A stretch of DNA of 64,000 nucleotides from Chthoniobacter flavus (GCA_945860745.1 CAMASH010000004.1:1-64000); one strand, 5' to 3'. Shown: positions 27,271-37,119, counted from the stretch's first letter. Made by a program: numbers and translations. The notes: generated by a model not told the origin, from the sequence alone.

Positions 27271-27969
27271 TCAGATGCGAAAAAAGCCTTTTACTTCGAC
27301 CGGTTCCCACGAGGCCAGCGCGGCCAGCAGGCCCTCGCCGGGGGAAAACTCCCGCAAACACACCCTGCGTCCACGGTATTCCCCGTGGGAAATCCCCCCC
27401 TCCCCCAGTTCCACCAAGGCATCCCTCAGCCCGTGATAAATCCCGTCGCCGGAAAGTTTTACCGTGGCTTCCTTGGCCACCCAGTAGCGCAGAAAAACCG
27501 CCCGCGCCGCAGCCTCATCCAGGGCGCGGATCCGGGCGGCCTCGGTGGGCGAGAAATACTTGGCCGCCAGTGCTCCGGCCTGGACGCGCCGATTGGCCCA
27601 CTCCACATCGAGCCCGAGCGGTTGCGCGGAAGACGCGGCGAAGATCCGTCCGGCGGTGTGGGAGAGATTAAAATGCGGTCCCCCGGGAAGGAAGGGTTTG
27701 CCGTGTTCGGCCCGCTGGAGGTGAATTTGCGACGGATGGCAATTTTGATAGATTGCACAAATGGTGCGCAATCCGCCCTGACTGGTGGCGAAACTGATTT
27801 TCACCTCCTCATTAGTGACGGCGTGATAGCGTTCCCTTTCGCCGGGGCCGAGGAACTCGGCATAGGCGTGCGAGGGTTGCAGTTCCCACAAATGACACGA
27901 CCCGGGCTCAAGCTCCGGGATTTCCCCTCGCCCATTGCTCCAGGAAAATGTGGCAGCGGATTCTTTCAA
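27271..27969 (-). CDS. 4'-phosphopantetheinyl transferase, Sfp type
   Basis: A 232-residue enzyme that attaches the CoA-derived phosphopantetheine arm to carrier proteins. Motifs in order: HGKPFLPGGPHFNLSHT, GLDVEW (Mg-binding Asp and Glu) and RYWVAKEATVKLSGDG. The start is TTG 27969: no ATG lies near and TTGA overlaps the TGA of the upstream HAD gene, so the two are translationally coupled. No carrier protein gene is nearby. Confidence 0.9.
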   Translation of the reverse strand: MKESAATFSWSNGRGEIPELEPGSCHLWELQPSHAYAEFLGPGERERYHAVTNEEVKISFATSQGGLRTICAIYQNCHPSQIHLQRAEHGKPFLPGGPHFNLSHTAGRIFAASSAQPLGLDVEWANRRVQAGALAAKYFSPTEAARIRALDEAAARAVFLRYWVAKEATVKLSGDGIYHGLRDALVELGEGGISHGEYRGRRVCLREFSPGEGLLAALASWEPVEVKGFFRI

Positions 27970-28766
27970 ACGCGAATCCCGTCCGGTTGCCGCTGCCGCG
28001 ATCCGTAAAATTCCAGCGCCTCGGCCACGCCATCAGCCCAGGGTTTTTCCGCCACGTAGCCGTTCGATTTCCGCACGGTCTCTTTCACCGCCTCAATCGC
28101 ATTGGCCGGACAGGCGGTCATGCCGGCATGGGTTCCGTCCAGCATCGACAGGTCGTTGTAATGATCCCCGACGGCAAAGACCTCGTCGCGGGGGATGTTT
28201 TCCTGCCGGCAGAGCGCCCCCAGGGTGGAGCCCTTATGAACATCGCGATGGCAGAATCGCAGGTAGATGAAATTGCGCTGAAAGGAAAACTCCGGGAGCT
28301 TTTCCGCCGCCCGGGCGACCCTGCGGGCAGCTCGCTCCATCACCTCCTCATCGCTCGTAACGAAGCCCGATGGCAGCTCGTCCTCATACAGGATCGTGAT
28401 GGTGTTGTCCGATTCCGCCGCCATTTGCTCGATCTCTCCGAACAGTTCCCCCGCCTCCCGGTAAAGATCTGAATGCCGTTGCCGGCAGGACGCATTCCAT
28501 TCCCCATGCGCCTCCCAGCCGCCGTCTGTCCGACGGTAAATCCCCCGTTCGAGGACCAGGGCAAAATCCGGGAGAACCGGCGGAGAGAAAATCTCGATTC
28601 CTTCAATCAGGTGATCCAATCCCCGTCCGGTATTGACCGCCCACAGTCCGCCCCCCGCGTGATGACGGCGCAGGGCCGCGGCGAAGGCGGGCGAACACCG
28701 ACCATCGGACGGATGCCCGATGAGGGTTCCGTCGAAATCGGTACTGAGCAAACGAATGGGTGACAT
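27966..28766 (-). CDS. HAD-superfamily hydrolase (Cof/SPP-like phosphatase)
   Basis: A 266-residue phosphatase: motif I LLSTDFDGTLIG, motif II region NTGRG, the conserved Lys in RDVHKGSTLGAL and the DD motif VGDHYNDLSMLD. The cap insertion between motifs II and III places it in the Cof-type (C2) group, which includes sucrose- and mannosyl-phosphate phosphatases. ATG 28766 is chosen because the fold starts there; upstream frame runs into the divergent gene. Substrate unknown. Confidence 0.85.
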   Translation of the reverse strand: MSPIRLLSTDFDGTLIGHPSDGRCSPAFAAALRRHHAGGGLWAVNTGRGLDHLIEGIEIFSPPVLPDFALVLERGIYRRTDGGWEAHGEWNASCRQRHSDLYREAGELFGEIEQMAAESDNTITILYEDELPSGFVTSDEEVMERAARRVARAAEKLPEFSFQRNFIYLRFCHRDVHKGSTLGALCRQENIPRDEVFAVGDHYNDLSMLDGTHAGMTACPANAIEAVKETVRKSNGYVAEKPWADGVAEALEFYGSRQRQPDGIRV

Positions 28767-28844
28767 CGCCGCGAAGGCTACACAACTTCCCCCGCCCGGC
28801 AATTTTTCTGTATGCCTGGCCCGGTTCGGCCTATTCTTAACTCG

Positions 28845-29123
28845 ATGAAATCTGCCATTGAACTCGCCATGAGCCGTCTGAACAAGGAAGCCCCCATTCG
28901 CAAGCTGACCGATGAGCAAAAACACCGCATCGCCGAGATTGACTCGGAAATCACCGCCAAGATCGCCGAGAAGAAAGTTTTCCTCGACGGCGAAATGGCC
29001 AAGTCCGCCGGAGATCCCCAGGCTCAGGACGAACTGCGACGCCAGCTCGCGGGCGAGATTGCCCGCCTGGAAGAAAAGCGGGACGAAAAAAAGGAAAAAG
29101 CCCGCCGGGAATTCGGCGGGTAA
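28845..29123 (+). CDS. Conserved Lys/Glu-rich helical protein
   Basis: A 92-residue, highly charged, predicted all-helical protein: KSAIELAMSRLNKEAP, LTDEQKHRIAEIDSEITAKI, then an acid-base coiled coil ending RREFGG. I recall this as a small conserved protein of Verrucomicrobia and Planctomycetes without known function. It lies divergent from the HAD gene and converges with pilT. Confidence 0.75.
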   Translation: MKSAIELAMSRLNKEAPIRKLTDEQKHRIAEIDSEITAKIAEKKVFLDGEMAKSAGDPQAQDELRRQLAGEIARLEEKRDEKKEKARREFGG

Positions 29124-29135
29124 TTTTCGCGCGCT

Positions 29136-30230
29136 CTAGGAAAAAAAGCCGCGTTTCTTCTCCGGCTGCTCGCGGCCGATTTCTTCGAACAGCGATTTGT
29201 CGCGGGCATTGGCCATCGCCTCCTCCTTGCTGATGAGGCGGTTTTTGTAGAGGTCGGCCAGCGAATCGTCGAAGGTGTGCATGCCGTCCTTCGCGCCGAT
29301 CTCCAGCAGTCCGACGATTTGCTCCCAGCGGCGCTCCCGGATGGTGGATTTCACCGCGGTGTTCGCGACGAGAATCTCGGAGGCGAGGACGCGGCGGCCG
29401 CCTTCTTCCGCCAGAATGAGACGCTGGGAAACAATGGCATGCAGGGCATTGGCCAACTGGGCGATGATCTGCGGCTGCTGCTCGGCCGGAAAAGCATCCA
29501 CAATCCGGTCAATGGCCTTGGGCGCATCGATCGTGTGCAAGGTGCCAAGAACGAGATGGCCGGTTTCCGCCGCCGTCACGGCCGCGCTGACCGTCTCGGG
29601 ATCGCGCAATTCCCCGACGAAGATCACGTCGGGGTCCTGGCGCAAGGCATGACGCAACGCCTCGGCAAAGGAATGTGTGTCGCTGCCGACCTCTCGCTGC
29701 TTGATGATGCTGCGCGCATTGGGAAAGACGAACTCAATGGGGTCCTCGATCGTGACGATCACGCCGGCCCGCCGCTCGCTGATGTATTTGATCATCGCCG
29801 CCAGGGTCGTGCTTTTGCCCGAACCGGTGATGCCGGTGACCAGGACGAGGCCGCGCTGCATTTCGCAGATTTGAAAAATGGAGGGCCGGTGACCCAGCGT
29901 GCTGAGATCCGGAATATCATGCGGGATATAACGGAAGGCCGCCTCCAAGGCGCCGCGGCTGTAATGGGCATTGCCGCGAAAGCGACCCACTCCGTCCACT
30001 TGCAAGGCAAAATCCAGTTCCCACTCCTGTTCCAGCCGCGCCCGCTGGCTGTCAGTCAGGACCCCGAAAATCATATCGCGGCAAACATCCCCGCCCAACG
30101 GATTCTCCATAAGGGGAATCAGCTCGCCATTGAGCCGGACCAGGGGCGGCGCGGCGGCGGTTAAATGCAAATCGGATGCGCCCTGGGCCACGGAACCGGA
30201 GAGAAGTTGGACAAGATCGATGTTGCTCAT
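29136..30230 (-). CDS. pilT: Type IV pilus retraction ATPase PilT
   Basis: A 364-residue secretion-type ATPase that disassembles type IV pilin for twitching. Walker A GITGSGKST (about 135-143), the Asp box TIEDPIEF, Walker B DVIFVGELRD and His box GTLHTIDAPKAIDRI are all present; the N-terminal ASDLHLTAAAPPLVRLNGEL is the typical PilT start. It is followed closely upstream by a paralogue. No pilin genes are in the window. Confidence 0.95.
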   Translation of the reverse strand: MSNIDLVQLLSGSVAQGASDLHLTAAAPPLVRLNGELIPLMENPLGGDVCRDMIFGVLTDSQRARLEQEWELDFALQVDGVGRFRGNAHYSRGALEAAFRYIPHDIPDLSTLGHRPSIFQICEMQRGLVLVTGITGSGKSTTLAAMIKYISERRAGVIVTIEDPIEFVFPNARSIIKQREVGSDTHSFAEALRHALRQDPDVIFVGELRDPETVSAAVTAAETGHLVLGTLHTIDAPKAIDRIVDAFPAEQQPQIIAQLANALHAIVSQRLILAEEGGRRVLASEILVANTAVKSTIRERRWEQIVGLLEIGAKDGMHTFDDSLADLYKNRLISKEEAMANARDKSLFEEIGREQPEKKRGFFS

Positions 30231-30236
30231 GGGAAA

Positions 30237-31316
30237 TTAACGCCGGGTGCTTTGGGAGGAGGAACTGATGCCGCGCAGAATCCGTTGCAGTTCCTGCGGA
30301 TTTTCGGCGACCGAGGCGGCCACCTCTTCGGTGATTTTACCCTCGCGCACAAGTTGGGCCAGCGCGGTGAGCGAGTCGCGCCCGGTTTTCGGATCGGAGC
30401 GTCCAATGAGATCCGACAATTCAGTCAGTTTGCCCTCCGCGATGTATTTGCGCACCGCGCCGACGTTGGTGAAATACTCCGCCGCCAGCGCGACTCCCGC
30501 TTGCGCCCCGGGCAAGAGCCGCTGGCAAAGAACGCCGAGCAATTGACCGGAAAGGGTTTTGCGGACGGCATCGCGTTCGTCCATGGGGAAGAAAAGCTGC
30601 ACCCGCTCGACGGCGTCGGTGCAGCTCGAAGAATGCAAGGTGGCCAGGACGAGGTGGCCTGTTTCGGAAGCCTGAATGGCGGTGGTCGCGGTCAGGGCAT
30701 CGCGGATTTCCCCGACGAAAATCACATCGGGATTCTGCCGGAGTGAGCGGCGCAGACCTTCCGCAAAACTGGGCGTATCGATCCCCACCTCACGCTGGGT
30801 GAAAAGGCAGGAGCGGCCGGTGAAGAGGTATTCGATCGGATCTTCAATCGTGACCACATGACGGGACAGCGTGGAATTCATCCATTCGATGGCCGCGGCC
30901 AGGGTCGTGCTTTTGCCCGAGCCGGTCGGACCACAGACCAGAACCAGCCCGGACTTGCGTCCGCACCAATCGCGGATCAAATCGGCCGGCGCGCCCAGGG
31001 TTTCCAGATCGGGAATGTCATTGCGGATGCGCCGCAGCACGGCGGCGCGCTGGCCGAGCTGGTTCAGCAGGTTCACGCGGAAACGGGAACCGGACGAGGT
31101 CAGGCTGGTATCGAAATCCTGCTTGTCCCCGGCCCGGCAGGATTTCCAGAGCGCGTCGAAAAACTCCGCGGTGAGAGGCGGCGAATCGAGCGGGGTCAGG
31201 CGCCCTTCGAGGCGGACTTGCGGCGGGCGCCCTTCGTGCAGAAGCAAGTCCGAGGCGCCATATTGGATGGCGGACGCGCAGAGCGCTTCCATTTCCGGGC
31301 TAAGAGGTTCGGCCAT
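30237..31316 (-). CDS. PilT/PilU-like ATPase (second copy)
   Basis: A 359-residue paralogue six bases upstream of pilT: YGASDLLLHEGRPPQVRLEG, Walker A GPTGSGKST, TIEDPIEYLF, Walker B VIFVGEIRD and LATLHSSSCTDAVERV. It retains all nucleotide-binding motifs and has a PilU-like position beside pilT. ATG 31316 begins MAEPLSPEME; a GTG at 31370 would add 18 residues of unclear value. Likely helps pilus retraction under load (family knowledge). Confidence 0.88.
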   Translation of the reverse strand: MAEPLSPEMEALCASAIQYGASDLLLHEGRPPQVRLEGRLTPLDSPPLTAEFFDALWKSCRAGDKQDFDTSLTSSGSRFRVNLLNQLGQRAAVLRRIRNDIPDLETLGAPADLIRDWCGRKSGLVLVCGPTGSGKSTTLAAAIEWMNSTLSRHVVTIEDPIEYLFTGRSCLFTQREVGIDTPSFAEGLRRSLRQNPDVIFVGEIRDALTATTAIQASETGHLVLATLHSSSCTDAVERVQLFFPMDERDAVRKTLSGQLLGVLCQRLLPGAQAGVALAAEYFTNVGAVRKYIAEGKLTELSDLIGRSDPKTGRDSLTALAQLVREGKITEEVAASVAENPQELQRILRGISSSSQSTRR

Positions 31317-31400
31317 TGCGAAGAGTTGAGAGGGAGGAAGAGTGCTAACGCCAATCGCCGGTTTCGTCACGCGGGAAGGGAAATTATTTCCCTCGTCACC

Positions 31401-32717
31401 CTAACCCGAACTGCGGGCAAAGCTCTCCCAAACCAAACCCGGCTCATGATGCAAGAAATCCTCATGCAGTTGCAGGAGCCCCTGCTGCTGCAGGGCGGAA
31501 CGGATCAAACCGGCCTTCTCCGCTCCGACCAGCCAGGCGGTGGCGCGCAAAACCTTGCGGCTCGGCGTCGGACCGGCAAGGCCCTTCAACCGCTCCCAGG
31601 CTTCCGGCAGACCAAGGGCCGGCAAAAAGGCGTTGATGGCAAGGTCAAGCGTCCGATCCCCGCCGATGAGAGCGGTCTCTTTTGCCAACGGTTCCTGTGT
31701 GAGGCTGGCGTGGCGGCACCAATAGGAATGGTCCAGCGACGCAAGAACCGTGCAAAAGTCATCCACACTTTTCGCCTCCAGGGTCCGCAAGATCCGCGGA
31801 AACTCCCGCGCCACCCCGGCCAGGGCCCCCATGCGGCGGTGGGGATGGTTGGCCGGTCGCAGGGCGGCAAACTTCCAGGCATTCGCCGGCAAAATCAGCC
31901 GCGATTCTTTGCCGCGAATCGCCCACCACGCTTCCCAGAGCTCCCGCAAATACCCGCGGCTTTCCTCATCACCGCGGTCAAAAAATTCCGCTTGAAGAAA
32001 TCCGGCCAGACCAAAAAGCAAGGCCTCGCCTTCGCGTCCCCTCGCCCGTTCCAAGCCTGCCCGTTGCGCCGTCAACAAAAAGGGAATCTTGTTGTTCTTG
32101 TATCCCAATCCTGTGGCCAAGGCCTGAAAAAGCGCATCCTCCCGCCCGCACAGCCGCGCCGCGCGCTGAAAATTCCCCGTCTTCCGTCGCAACCGGAATT
32201 GCGCCGCCGCCTCGATCAAGCGCTGCGCGCGTGATTCATCCAGCCCGCCCTGGAGAGCGCTGGTTCGTGCCGCCCGCAACGCTCGCGGTTCACCGAGACA
32301 GATTTGCGGCACCATTTCGTTCCGGCTGGTCCGGGTGAAAAATCTCCGCGCCCCTTTGCGAAAAATGACGTGGAGAATAACGTGGTCATAGGCCTCATTA
32401 CCCGAATGGCCGTGCGCTTCCCAATCTCTGGCCTCCCCATCGATTTCGATATCCCCGCCCACCTCCCTCCCGTTAATCACAGCGCGGGCCCCGCAAAAAT
32501 CCGGTCCGGGCTCGCGGTTCCAGGTTCCGAAATGCAGAATTTCGATGGACTCTCCGTCCTCTCCCCTCCAGTTCAAGCCGAACTCGCCGCTGAAGATTTT
32601 TGCCTGCAACTCCAATTCGCCGATCCGTCCCGGGCCGGTCTCTTGCACCGATGTCCCGTGAAGCGCCTGCAAGGCGGCCTCGTAGGCCCGGGCAAATGTC
32701 TCGGCCGGCGGGATCAT
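31401..32717 (-). CDS. DUF2851 family protein
   Basis: A 438-residue protein matching DUF2851: the N-terminal ELELQAKIFSGEFGLNWRGE and GPDFCGARAVINGREVGGDI, then DWEAHGHSGNEAYDHVILHV are the family signature. DUF2851 is widespread in Bacteroidetes and Verrucomicrobia, of unknown function; a nuclease-like fold has been suggested for parts of it. Its start overlaps the stop of the TIGR03790 gene by four bases (ATGA). Confidence 0.85.
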   Translation of the reverse strand: MIPPAETFARAYEAALQALHGTSVQETGPGRIGELELQAKIFSGEFGLNWRGEDGESIEILHFGTWNREPGPDFCGARAVINGREVGGDIEIDGEARDWEAHGHSGNEAYDHVILHVIFRKGARRFFTRTSRNEMVPQICLGEPRALRAARTSALQGGLDESRAQRLIEAAAQFRLRRKTGNFQRAARLCGREDALFQALATGLGYKNNKIPFLLTAQRAGLERARGREGEALLFGLAGFLQAEFFDRGDEESRGYLRELWEAWWAIRGKESRLILPANAWKFAALRPANHPHRRMGALAGVAREFPRILRTLEAKSVDDFCTVLASLDHSYWCRHASLTQEPLAKETALIGGDRTLDLAINAFLPALGLPEAWERLKGLAGPTPSRKVLRATAWLVGAEKAGLIRSALQQQGLLQLHEDFLHHEPGLVWESFARSSG

Positions 32718-34291
32718 TTCGCTGCCGTCGGTGCGGGCGTGGGCGGCGGAGGGAAGATCTGCCGGGTAATGACCCCAAGAAGCGCAGCCTGGGCCGGACC
32801 CGGGGTCTTCTTTTGCTCGGCCAGAAGCAAGCCGCCCGCTTCGGATTTTTTTCCGGTCGCCAGCAACAGGCCGAATTTCTCCAGCATGAGCCGGAAGCGC
32901 ACCAGGGGTTTGTTGTCCAGCGTCAGGGCCTTGTGCACTGTTGTCAGAGCCTGCTGTAAATCACCGGCATCGGCCTGCGCGGCTCCCAGCGATTCAAGAA
33001 ACATGCTGTTGCCGGTTTCGCCGGCTGCCTGGGATAACTTGGGCGCGGCCTTGAGAATATTTCCATCGGCCGTCAGCACGATGCGGCGGTATTGTTCCCA
33101 ACTCGACGGCTTGGCCGAACCGCTTAAGCGCTTCCAGGAAGAATACGGACGATAAAGCGGATCGCCAATCGCCACCGCCATCCACGACAAACCTCGCAGG
33201 GACATGTAGGCCGACTCGGCAAACGTGAAACCCGCCATCAGCCGGTCCTGAAAGACATCGAGGTGCGGGGTCAGGGTGAGATAGGGCTCGTAAACATTGC
33301 CCATGGTCGCAGCCGCGCCGCGTTCAATCAGAGGACCGCACCAGCCGCCCGCCGGATTCCGCAAGGTGGCGGCGCTGAACGAGTGGATATGCACCGCGAT
33401 GGCACCGGGTCGGAAACGAAAGGCCGGGTCGGCAAAGGGTCCATTGATCGTATCCGCATACCAGCCGAGATAAACCGCGGCATCCGTCACCGGATAACCG
33501 GCGGGCAGCGTCTCCGGGGCCTTGTCCCACAGGACGGGAATTCCTTTTTCCCGCATGGACACCGCCGCGGCCTTCAACCATTCGTCGCCTTCGATGTACC
33601 CGGCATCCTTGATGCTGCGCGAATCCACATAGGCCCAACCCCACAAGCCATCGCGTTCCGCCATGATCGCGGCATCAATCATGGCCCGCACCGAGATGTC
33701 GGTGGGCGCATCGAGCCGGCAGACAAGCAGCAGACCCGGATCGGCGATGGCCTCAAGGATGGGCGTAAAGCGGCGGAAATAAGAGTTCGGGATCATGCCC
33801 GCCGTCGGCACGGACCCGAGGCCGAGGCAGGCCAGATCGCTATCCACCGAGGCCTCGTCCCGTTTGCCGATGGACTCCGGCTGGTCCGTCCGCGGCTGCA
33901 CGCCTTCGCTTTCGGCGCGGATTTTCAGCGGCATGCCGCGAATGAGCGCGACGAAGCGGATCTTCGTCTGCGTGACCCGCCCGCCCTCCACCCGCCACCA
34001 ACTCTTGCGGACGAAAGTGTCCCGGAGCGGATTGGCAATGGTGGTGACGAATTCCTGACGACTAATTTCCTCCGTTTGAGCGCAGGACAGCCCGACCAAT
34101 TGATCTCCGGGAATCTCCCGGCGTCCGGCATAATACTTTGCGAGGGCGACGGATCCCGGATCGGCCGTATTGTACACCACCACCGTGGCACGCGCTTCGG
34201 GGGAGGGCGCGCCCCCTCCCGCTCCTCCGGAGAGAAACACCGCCAGGACGGGGCAAAGCAGCCGTTTAAATCTCAATTCGTAAACCATCAT
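32714..34291 (-). CDS. TIGR03790 family protein, secreted
   Basis: A 525-residue exported protein. A hydrophobic leader (LLCPVLAVFLSGGAGG) precedes the TIGR03790 domain: ATVVVYNTADPGSVALAKYY and AGRREIPGDQLVGLSC at the start, then FVALIRGMPLKI and AVYLGWYADTINGPFADPAF further on. It ends in a TPR-like helical tail and a proline-rich end. The function is unknown. ATG 34291 is preferred to a further upstream start; it overlaps the end of the metallo-hydrolase gene by 26 bases. Confidence 0.85.
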   Translation of the reverse strand: MMVYELRFKRLLCPVLAVFLSGGAGGGAPSPEARATVVVYNTADPGSVALAKYYAGRREIPGDQLVGLSCAQTEEISRQEFVTTIANPLRDTFVRKSWWRVEGGRVTQTKIRFVALIRGMPLKIRAESEGVQPRTDQPESIGKRDEASVDSDLACLGLGSVPTAGMIPNSYFRRFTPILEAIADPGLLLVCRLDAPTDISVRAMIDAAIMAERDGLWGWAYVDSRSIKDAGYIEGDEWLKAAAVSMREKGIPVLWDKAPETLPAGYPVTDAAVYLGWYADTINGPFADPAFRFRPGAIAVHIHSFSAATLRNPAGGWCGPLIERGAAATMGNVYEPYLTLTPHLDVFQDRLMAGFTFAESAYMSLRGLSWMAVAIGDPLYRPYSSWKRLSGSAKPSSWEQYRRIVLTADGNILKAAPKLSQAAGETGNSMFLESLGAAQADAGDLQQALTTVHKALTLDNKPLVRFRLMLEKFGLLLATGKKSEAGGLLLAEQKKTPGPAQAALLGVITRQIFPPPPTPAPTAAK

Positions 34292-35048
34292 AGGCCAGAC
34301 GGATGTTTTCGGGAAGCGCTCTCTCCGTTTGCGTGTGCCCGAGATCATGACACATATGGGTGAAAAACGTGCGCCGGGCCCCGATGCGCTCTGCCGCTTC
34401 CGTGGCCGCAGCCAGGCTCATGTGGGTGGCGTGGGGCGCATGGCGCAAGGCGTCCACCACTAGCGTATCCACGCCCCGCGCCGCTTCCTCCGCCGCCGCC
34501 GGCACCTCCGCGCAATCCGTATAATACGCCAGCAACTTGCGGCCCCGTCGTTGAAAAACCAATCCGGTGGTGGTCATGCGCCCGTGGGGCAGATCGACCG
34601 GCACGATCTCGGTTTCGCCCAGAAAAAACGGCCCGTCGATCGTCACCGGTTCGGGCCGGATGTAATTGCGATGGCGGAAGTCCTCCCCGAAAGCATAGTG
34701 AAAGACCCGCCGCAGATCGTTGAGAGTGCGCTCCACCGCATAGATCGGCATCCCTTTGTCCTCCATCTCGCAAAACCGCCGCAGGTCGTCGAAGCCCAGA
34801 ATATGATCCATATGCGAATGGGTGTAGATCACCGCGTCGAGATGCGAGACCCTTTCCCGCAGACACTGGATGCGGAAATCCGGCGGCGTGTCCACCTGAA
34901 TGATCATCTCCGGCGTGCGCACCTGAATGGCTGCGCGCAAGCGCTTGTCGCGGGGGTCCCGCGAAGAACAAACCGAACACTCACAGCCGATGACGGGAAT
35001 GCCGTGCGAGGTGCCCGTGCCAAAAAACGTGATTTCCAACTCCCCCAT
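34266..35048 (-). CDS. MBL-fold metallo-hydrolase, PhnP-like
   Basis: A 260-residue beta-lactamase-fold hydrolase. It starts ITFFGTGTSHGIPVIGCECS (a PhnP-like Cys pair), has YTHSHMDHILGFDDLRRF (HxHxDH metal site), YTDCAEVP, LVVDALRH and HMCHDLGHTQTE. PhnP-like enzymes cleave cyclic phosphodiesters; relatives act in tRNA or lipoyl metabolism. The exact substrate is unknown. It is divergent from recN with 28 bases between ATGs. Confidence 0.88.
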   Translation of the reverse strand: MGELEITFFGTGTSHGIPVIGCECSVCSSRDPRDKRLRAAIQVRTPEMIIQVDTPPDFRIQCLRERVSHLDAVIYTHSHMDHILGFDDLRRFCEMEDKGMPIYAVERTLNDLRRVFHYAFGEDFRHRNYIRPEPVTIDGPFFLGETEIVPVDLPHGRMTTTGLVFQRRGRKLLAYYTDCAEVPAAAEEAARGVDTLVVDALRHAPHATHMSLAAATEAAERIGARRTFFTHMCHDLGHTQTERALPENIRLAYDGLRIEI

Positions 35049-35076
35049 CGCCCAGAGTTCATGGCATAGTCCGCCC

Positions 35077-36750
35077 ATGTCCGCAACGCTCGCGTCCCTG
35101 CGCATCCGCAATCTCGCCCTCGTCGAAGACATCACGTGGGAACCCCGTCCCGGTTTCACCGCCATCACCGGCGAGACCGGCGCGGGCAAATCCGTCCTCA
35201 TCGGCGCCCTCACTCTCCTTCTCGGCGAACGCGCCGACAAGACCCTCATTCGCACCGGCGCCGACACCTGCGCCGTCGAGGCCGTCTTCGACCACGCTGC
35301 CGACGCCGCCCTCGCCGCCCTTCTCGAAGAACACGGAACCGAACCCTGCGAAGACGGCCGCCTGCTCATCAAGCGCACCCTCCCCGCCGAAGGCACCGGT
35401 CGCCAATTCGTCAACGGCTCCCCCTGCACCCTCACTCTCCTCCGCGCCCTCGGCGACCTCCTCGTCGACCTCCACGGACCCCACGACCACCAGAGTCTCT
35501 TCTCCCGCGAACAACAAACCTGCCTCCTCGACCGCTTCGCCGCCAACGACGCGCTCCGCGCGCAGTTTGCCGAAGCCCGCCGAACCCTCCTCCGCCTTCA
35601 AGAGGAAAAAACCGCCATCCTCACGGGCGAACAAGCCGCCGCCCGCGAACTCGACCTCCTCACCCACCAAGTCTCCGAGATCGACACCGCCGCCCTCCAG
35701 CCCGGCGAGGAAGAAACCCTCCTCTCCCGCCAGCGCGCCGCCGCCAACTTCCAGCGCATCGGCGAACTCTGCGCCCAGCTCACCGCCGGAGTCACCGAGG
35801 ACGAGGCCTCCCTCACCACCCGCCTCAGCGACCTCACCCGCCTGGCCCGCGAACTCGCCCGCCTGGACCCCTCCTCCGAAATGATCGCCACATCCTGCGA
35901 AGCCACCTTCGCCGCCGCCGACGATCTCGCCCGCGCGGTCCAGTCCTACGCCACCGCCCGCGACAACGGCCCCGCCAACCTCGCCGAGATCGAATCCCGC
36001 CTCGACACCCTCCAAACCCTCAACCGCAAATACGGCCCCACCCTCAAGGATGTCCTTACCTTCCACGCCGAGGCCGCCGACAAACTCGCCGCCCTGCGTC
36101 AACGCACCACCCGCCGCGACACCCTCGACGCCGACATCGCCGCTGCCGGAAAATCCCTGCGCGAACTCGGCGCCAAACTCACCATCCGCCGCCAGACCTC
36201 CGCCAAAAAACTCGCCGAGAAAGTCCGCGACGGACTGAAGGATCTCGGCTTCGCCAAATCCGAATTCTCCATCACCCTCGAACCCCTCACCGACCCCGCC
36301 CCGCACGGCTTCGAGACCTCCGAATTCCAATTCTCCCCCAACCCGGGCGAAGCCACCCGTCCGCTCCGCGCCATCGCCTCCAGCGGCGAGATTTCCCGCG
36401 TCATGCTCGCCCTGAAAAGCGCCCTGGCCGACCAGGACGACGTGCCCGTCCTCATCTTCGACGAGATCGATGCCAACGTCGGCGGAGAGATCGCGGCCAA
36501 AGTCGGCCAGAAAATGCGCGACCTCGGCCGCAGCCGCCAGGTCCTCTGCATCACCCACCTCCCCCAGGTCGCCGCCGCCGCCGCGACTCAGTTTGTCGTG
36601 AGCAAGGAAGTCAAAGACGGCCGCACCCGCACGTTGCTCGAAGAGACAAAGGCCGGATCCCGTGAGGACGAAATCGCCAGAATGTTAGGAGGCAAGACCG
36701 ACTCGGCTTTGGCTCACGCCCGGGAGCTTTTGAAGGAAAGAAAGCGGTAG
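35077..36750 (+). CDS. recN: DNA repair protein RecN
   Basis: A 557-residue SMC-like ATPase for double-strand break repair. Walker A TGETGAGKSVLIGAL (31-45), the RIRNLALVEDI start, a coiled-coil middle (Ala/Glu-rich, about 155-380), ABC signature IASSGEISRVMLALKS, Walker B LIFDEIDANVGG and the ending ITHLPQVAAAA with HARELL. Start ATG 35077 aligns with the family; earlier frame is antisense to the metallo-hydrolase. A bidirectional terminator follows its stop. Confidence 0.95.
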   Translation: MSATLASLRIRNLALVEDITWEPRPGFTAITGETGAGKSVLIGALTLLLGERADKTLIRTGADTCAVEAVFDHAADAALAALLEEHGTEPCEDGRLLIKRTLPAEGTGRQFVNGSPCTLTLLRALGDLLVDLHGPHDHQSLFSREQQTCLLDRFAANDALRAQFAEARRTLLRLQEEKTAILTGEQAAARELDLLTHQVSEIDTAALQPGEEETLLSRQRAAANFQRIGELCAQLTAGVTEDEASLTTRLSDLTRLARELARLDPSSEMIATSCEATFAAADDLARAVQSYATARDNGPANLAEIESRLDTLQTLNRKYGPTLKDVLTFHAEAADKLAALRQRTTRRDTLDADIAAAGKSLRELGAKLTIRRQTSAKKLAEKVRDGLKDLGFAKSEFSITLEPLTDPAPHGFETSEFQFSPNPGEATRPLRAIASSGEISRVMLALKSALADQDDVPVLIFDEIDANVGGEIAAKVGQKMRDLGRSRQVLCITHLPQVAAAAATQFVVSKEVKDGRTRTLLEETKAGSREDEIARMLGGKTDSALAHARELLKERKR

Positions 36751-36770
36751 AGCCGCCCGTTCTCCAAAAG

Positions 36771-36816
36771 AAAAACCTCAGCCCGCGTTTCCACGGGCTG
36801 AGGTTTGAAAGGGGTT
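36771..36816. terminator. Bidirectional Rho-independent terminator
   Basis: Stem CCTCAGCCCG (36776-36785) pairs with CGGGCTGAGG (36794-36803) around an 8-base loop. Five A's precede it, giving a U run for the minus strand, and a T run (36815 region) follows on the plus strand. It separates the converging recN and rpsN genes. Confidence 0.85.
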
Positions 36817-36833
36817 TTTTCTGATCGACCGGA

Positions 36834-37103
36834 CTACCAGCTCGACTTGGTGACCCCGGGGATCATGCCGGAGGAAGCCAGTTCGCGGAAGGTGATACGG
36901 GAAAGTTTGAAGCGGCGCATGAAGGCGCGGCGGCGTCCGGTCACAATGCAGCGGTTGACCAGACGGGTCGGGCTGGCATTGCGGGGAAGTTGGCAGATCG
37001 AGGCGTAATCTTTCTTTGCCTTCAGCTCCGCGCGCAGGGCAGCATATTTCTCAACGGTTTCGCGTTTGCGCTTATCGCGCTCAAGCCATGATGTTTTCGC
37101 CAT
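36834..37103 (-). CDS. rpsN: 30S ribosomal protein S14
   Basis: An 89-residue S14 of the zinc-free (C-minus) type: [35 protein letters not shown] and the C-terminal [20 protein letters not shown], with only scattered cysteines and no CxxC pairs. It lies alone rather than in the spc ribosomal operon, as in some lineages. ATG 37103 gives the standard N-terminus. The shared terminator lies just downstream. Confidence 0.96.
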   Translation of the reverse strand: MAKTSWLERDKRKRETVEKYAALRAELKAKKDYASICQLPRNASPTRLVNRCIVTGRRRAFMRRFKLSRITFRELASSGMIPGVTKSSW

Positions 37104-37119
37104 AAAGTGGATGGCAAAG

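Noticed and set aside
35059..36558. 499-codon minus-strand frame opposite recN
   Set aside because: Gly/Glu-rich antisense shadow without any family motif; recN is intact on the plus strand.
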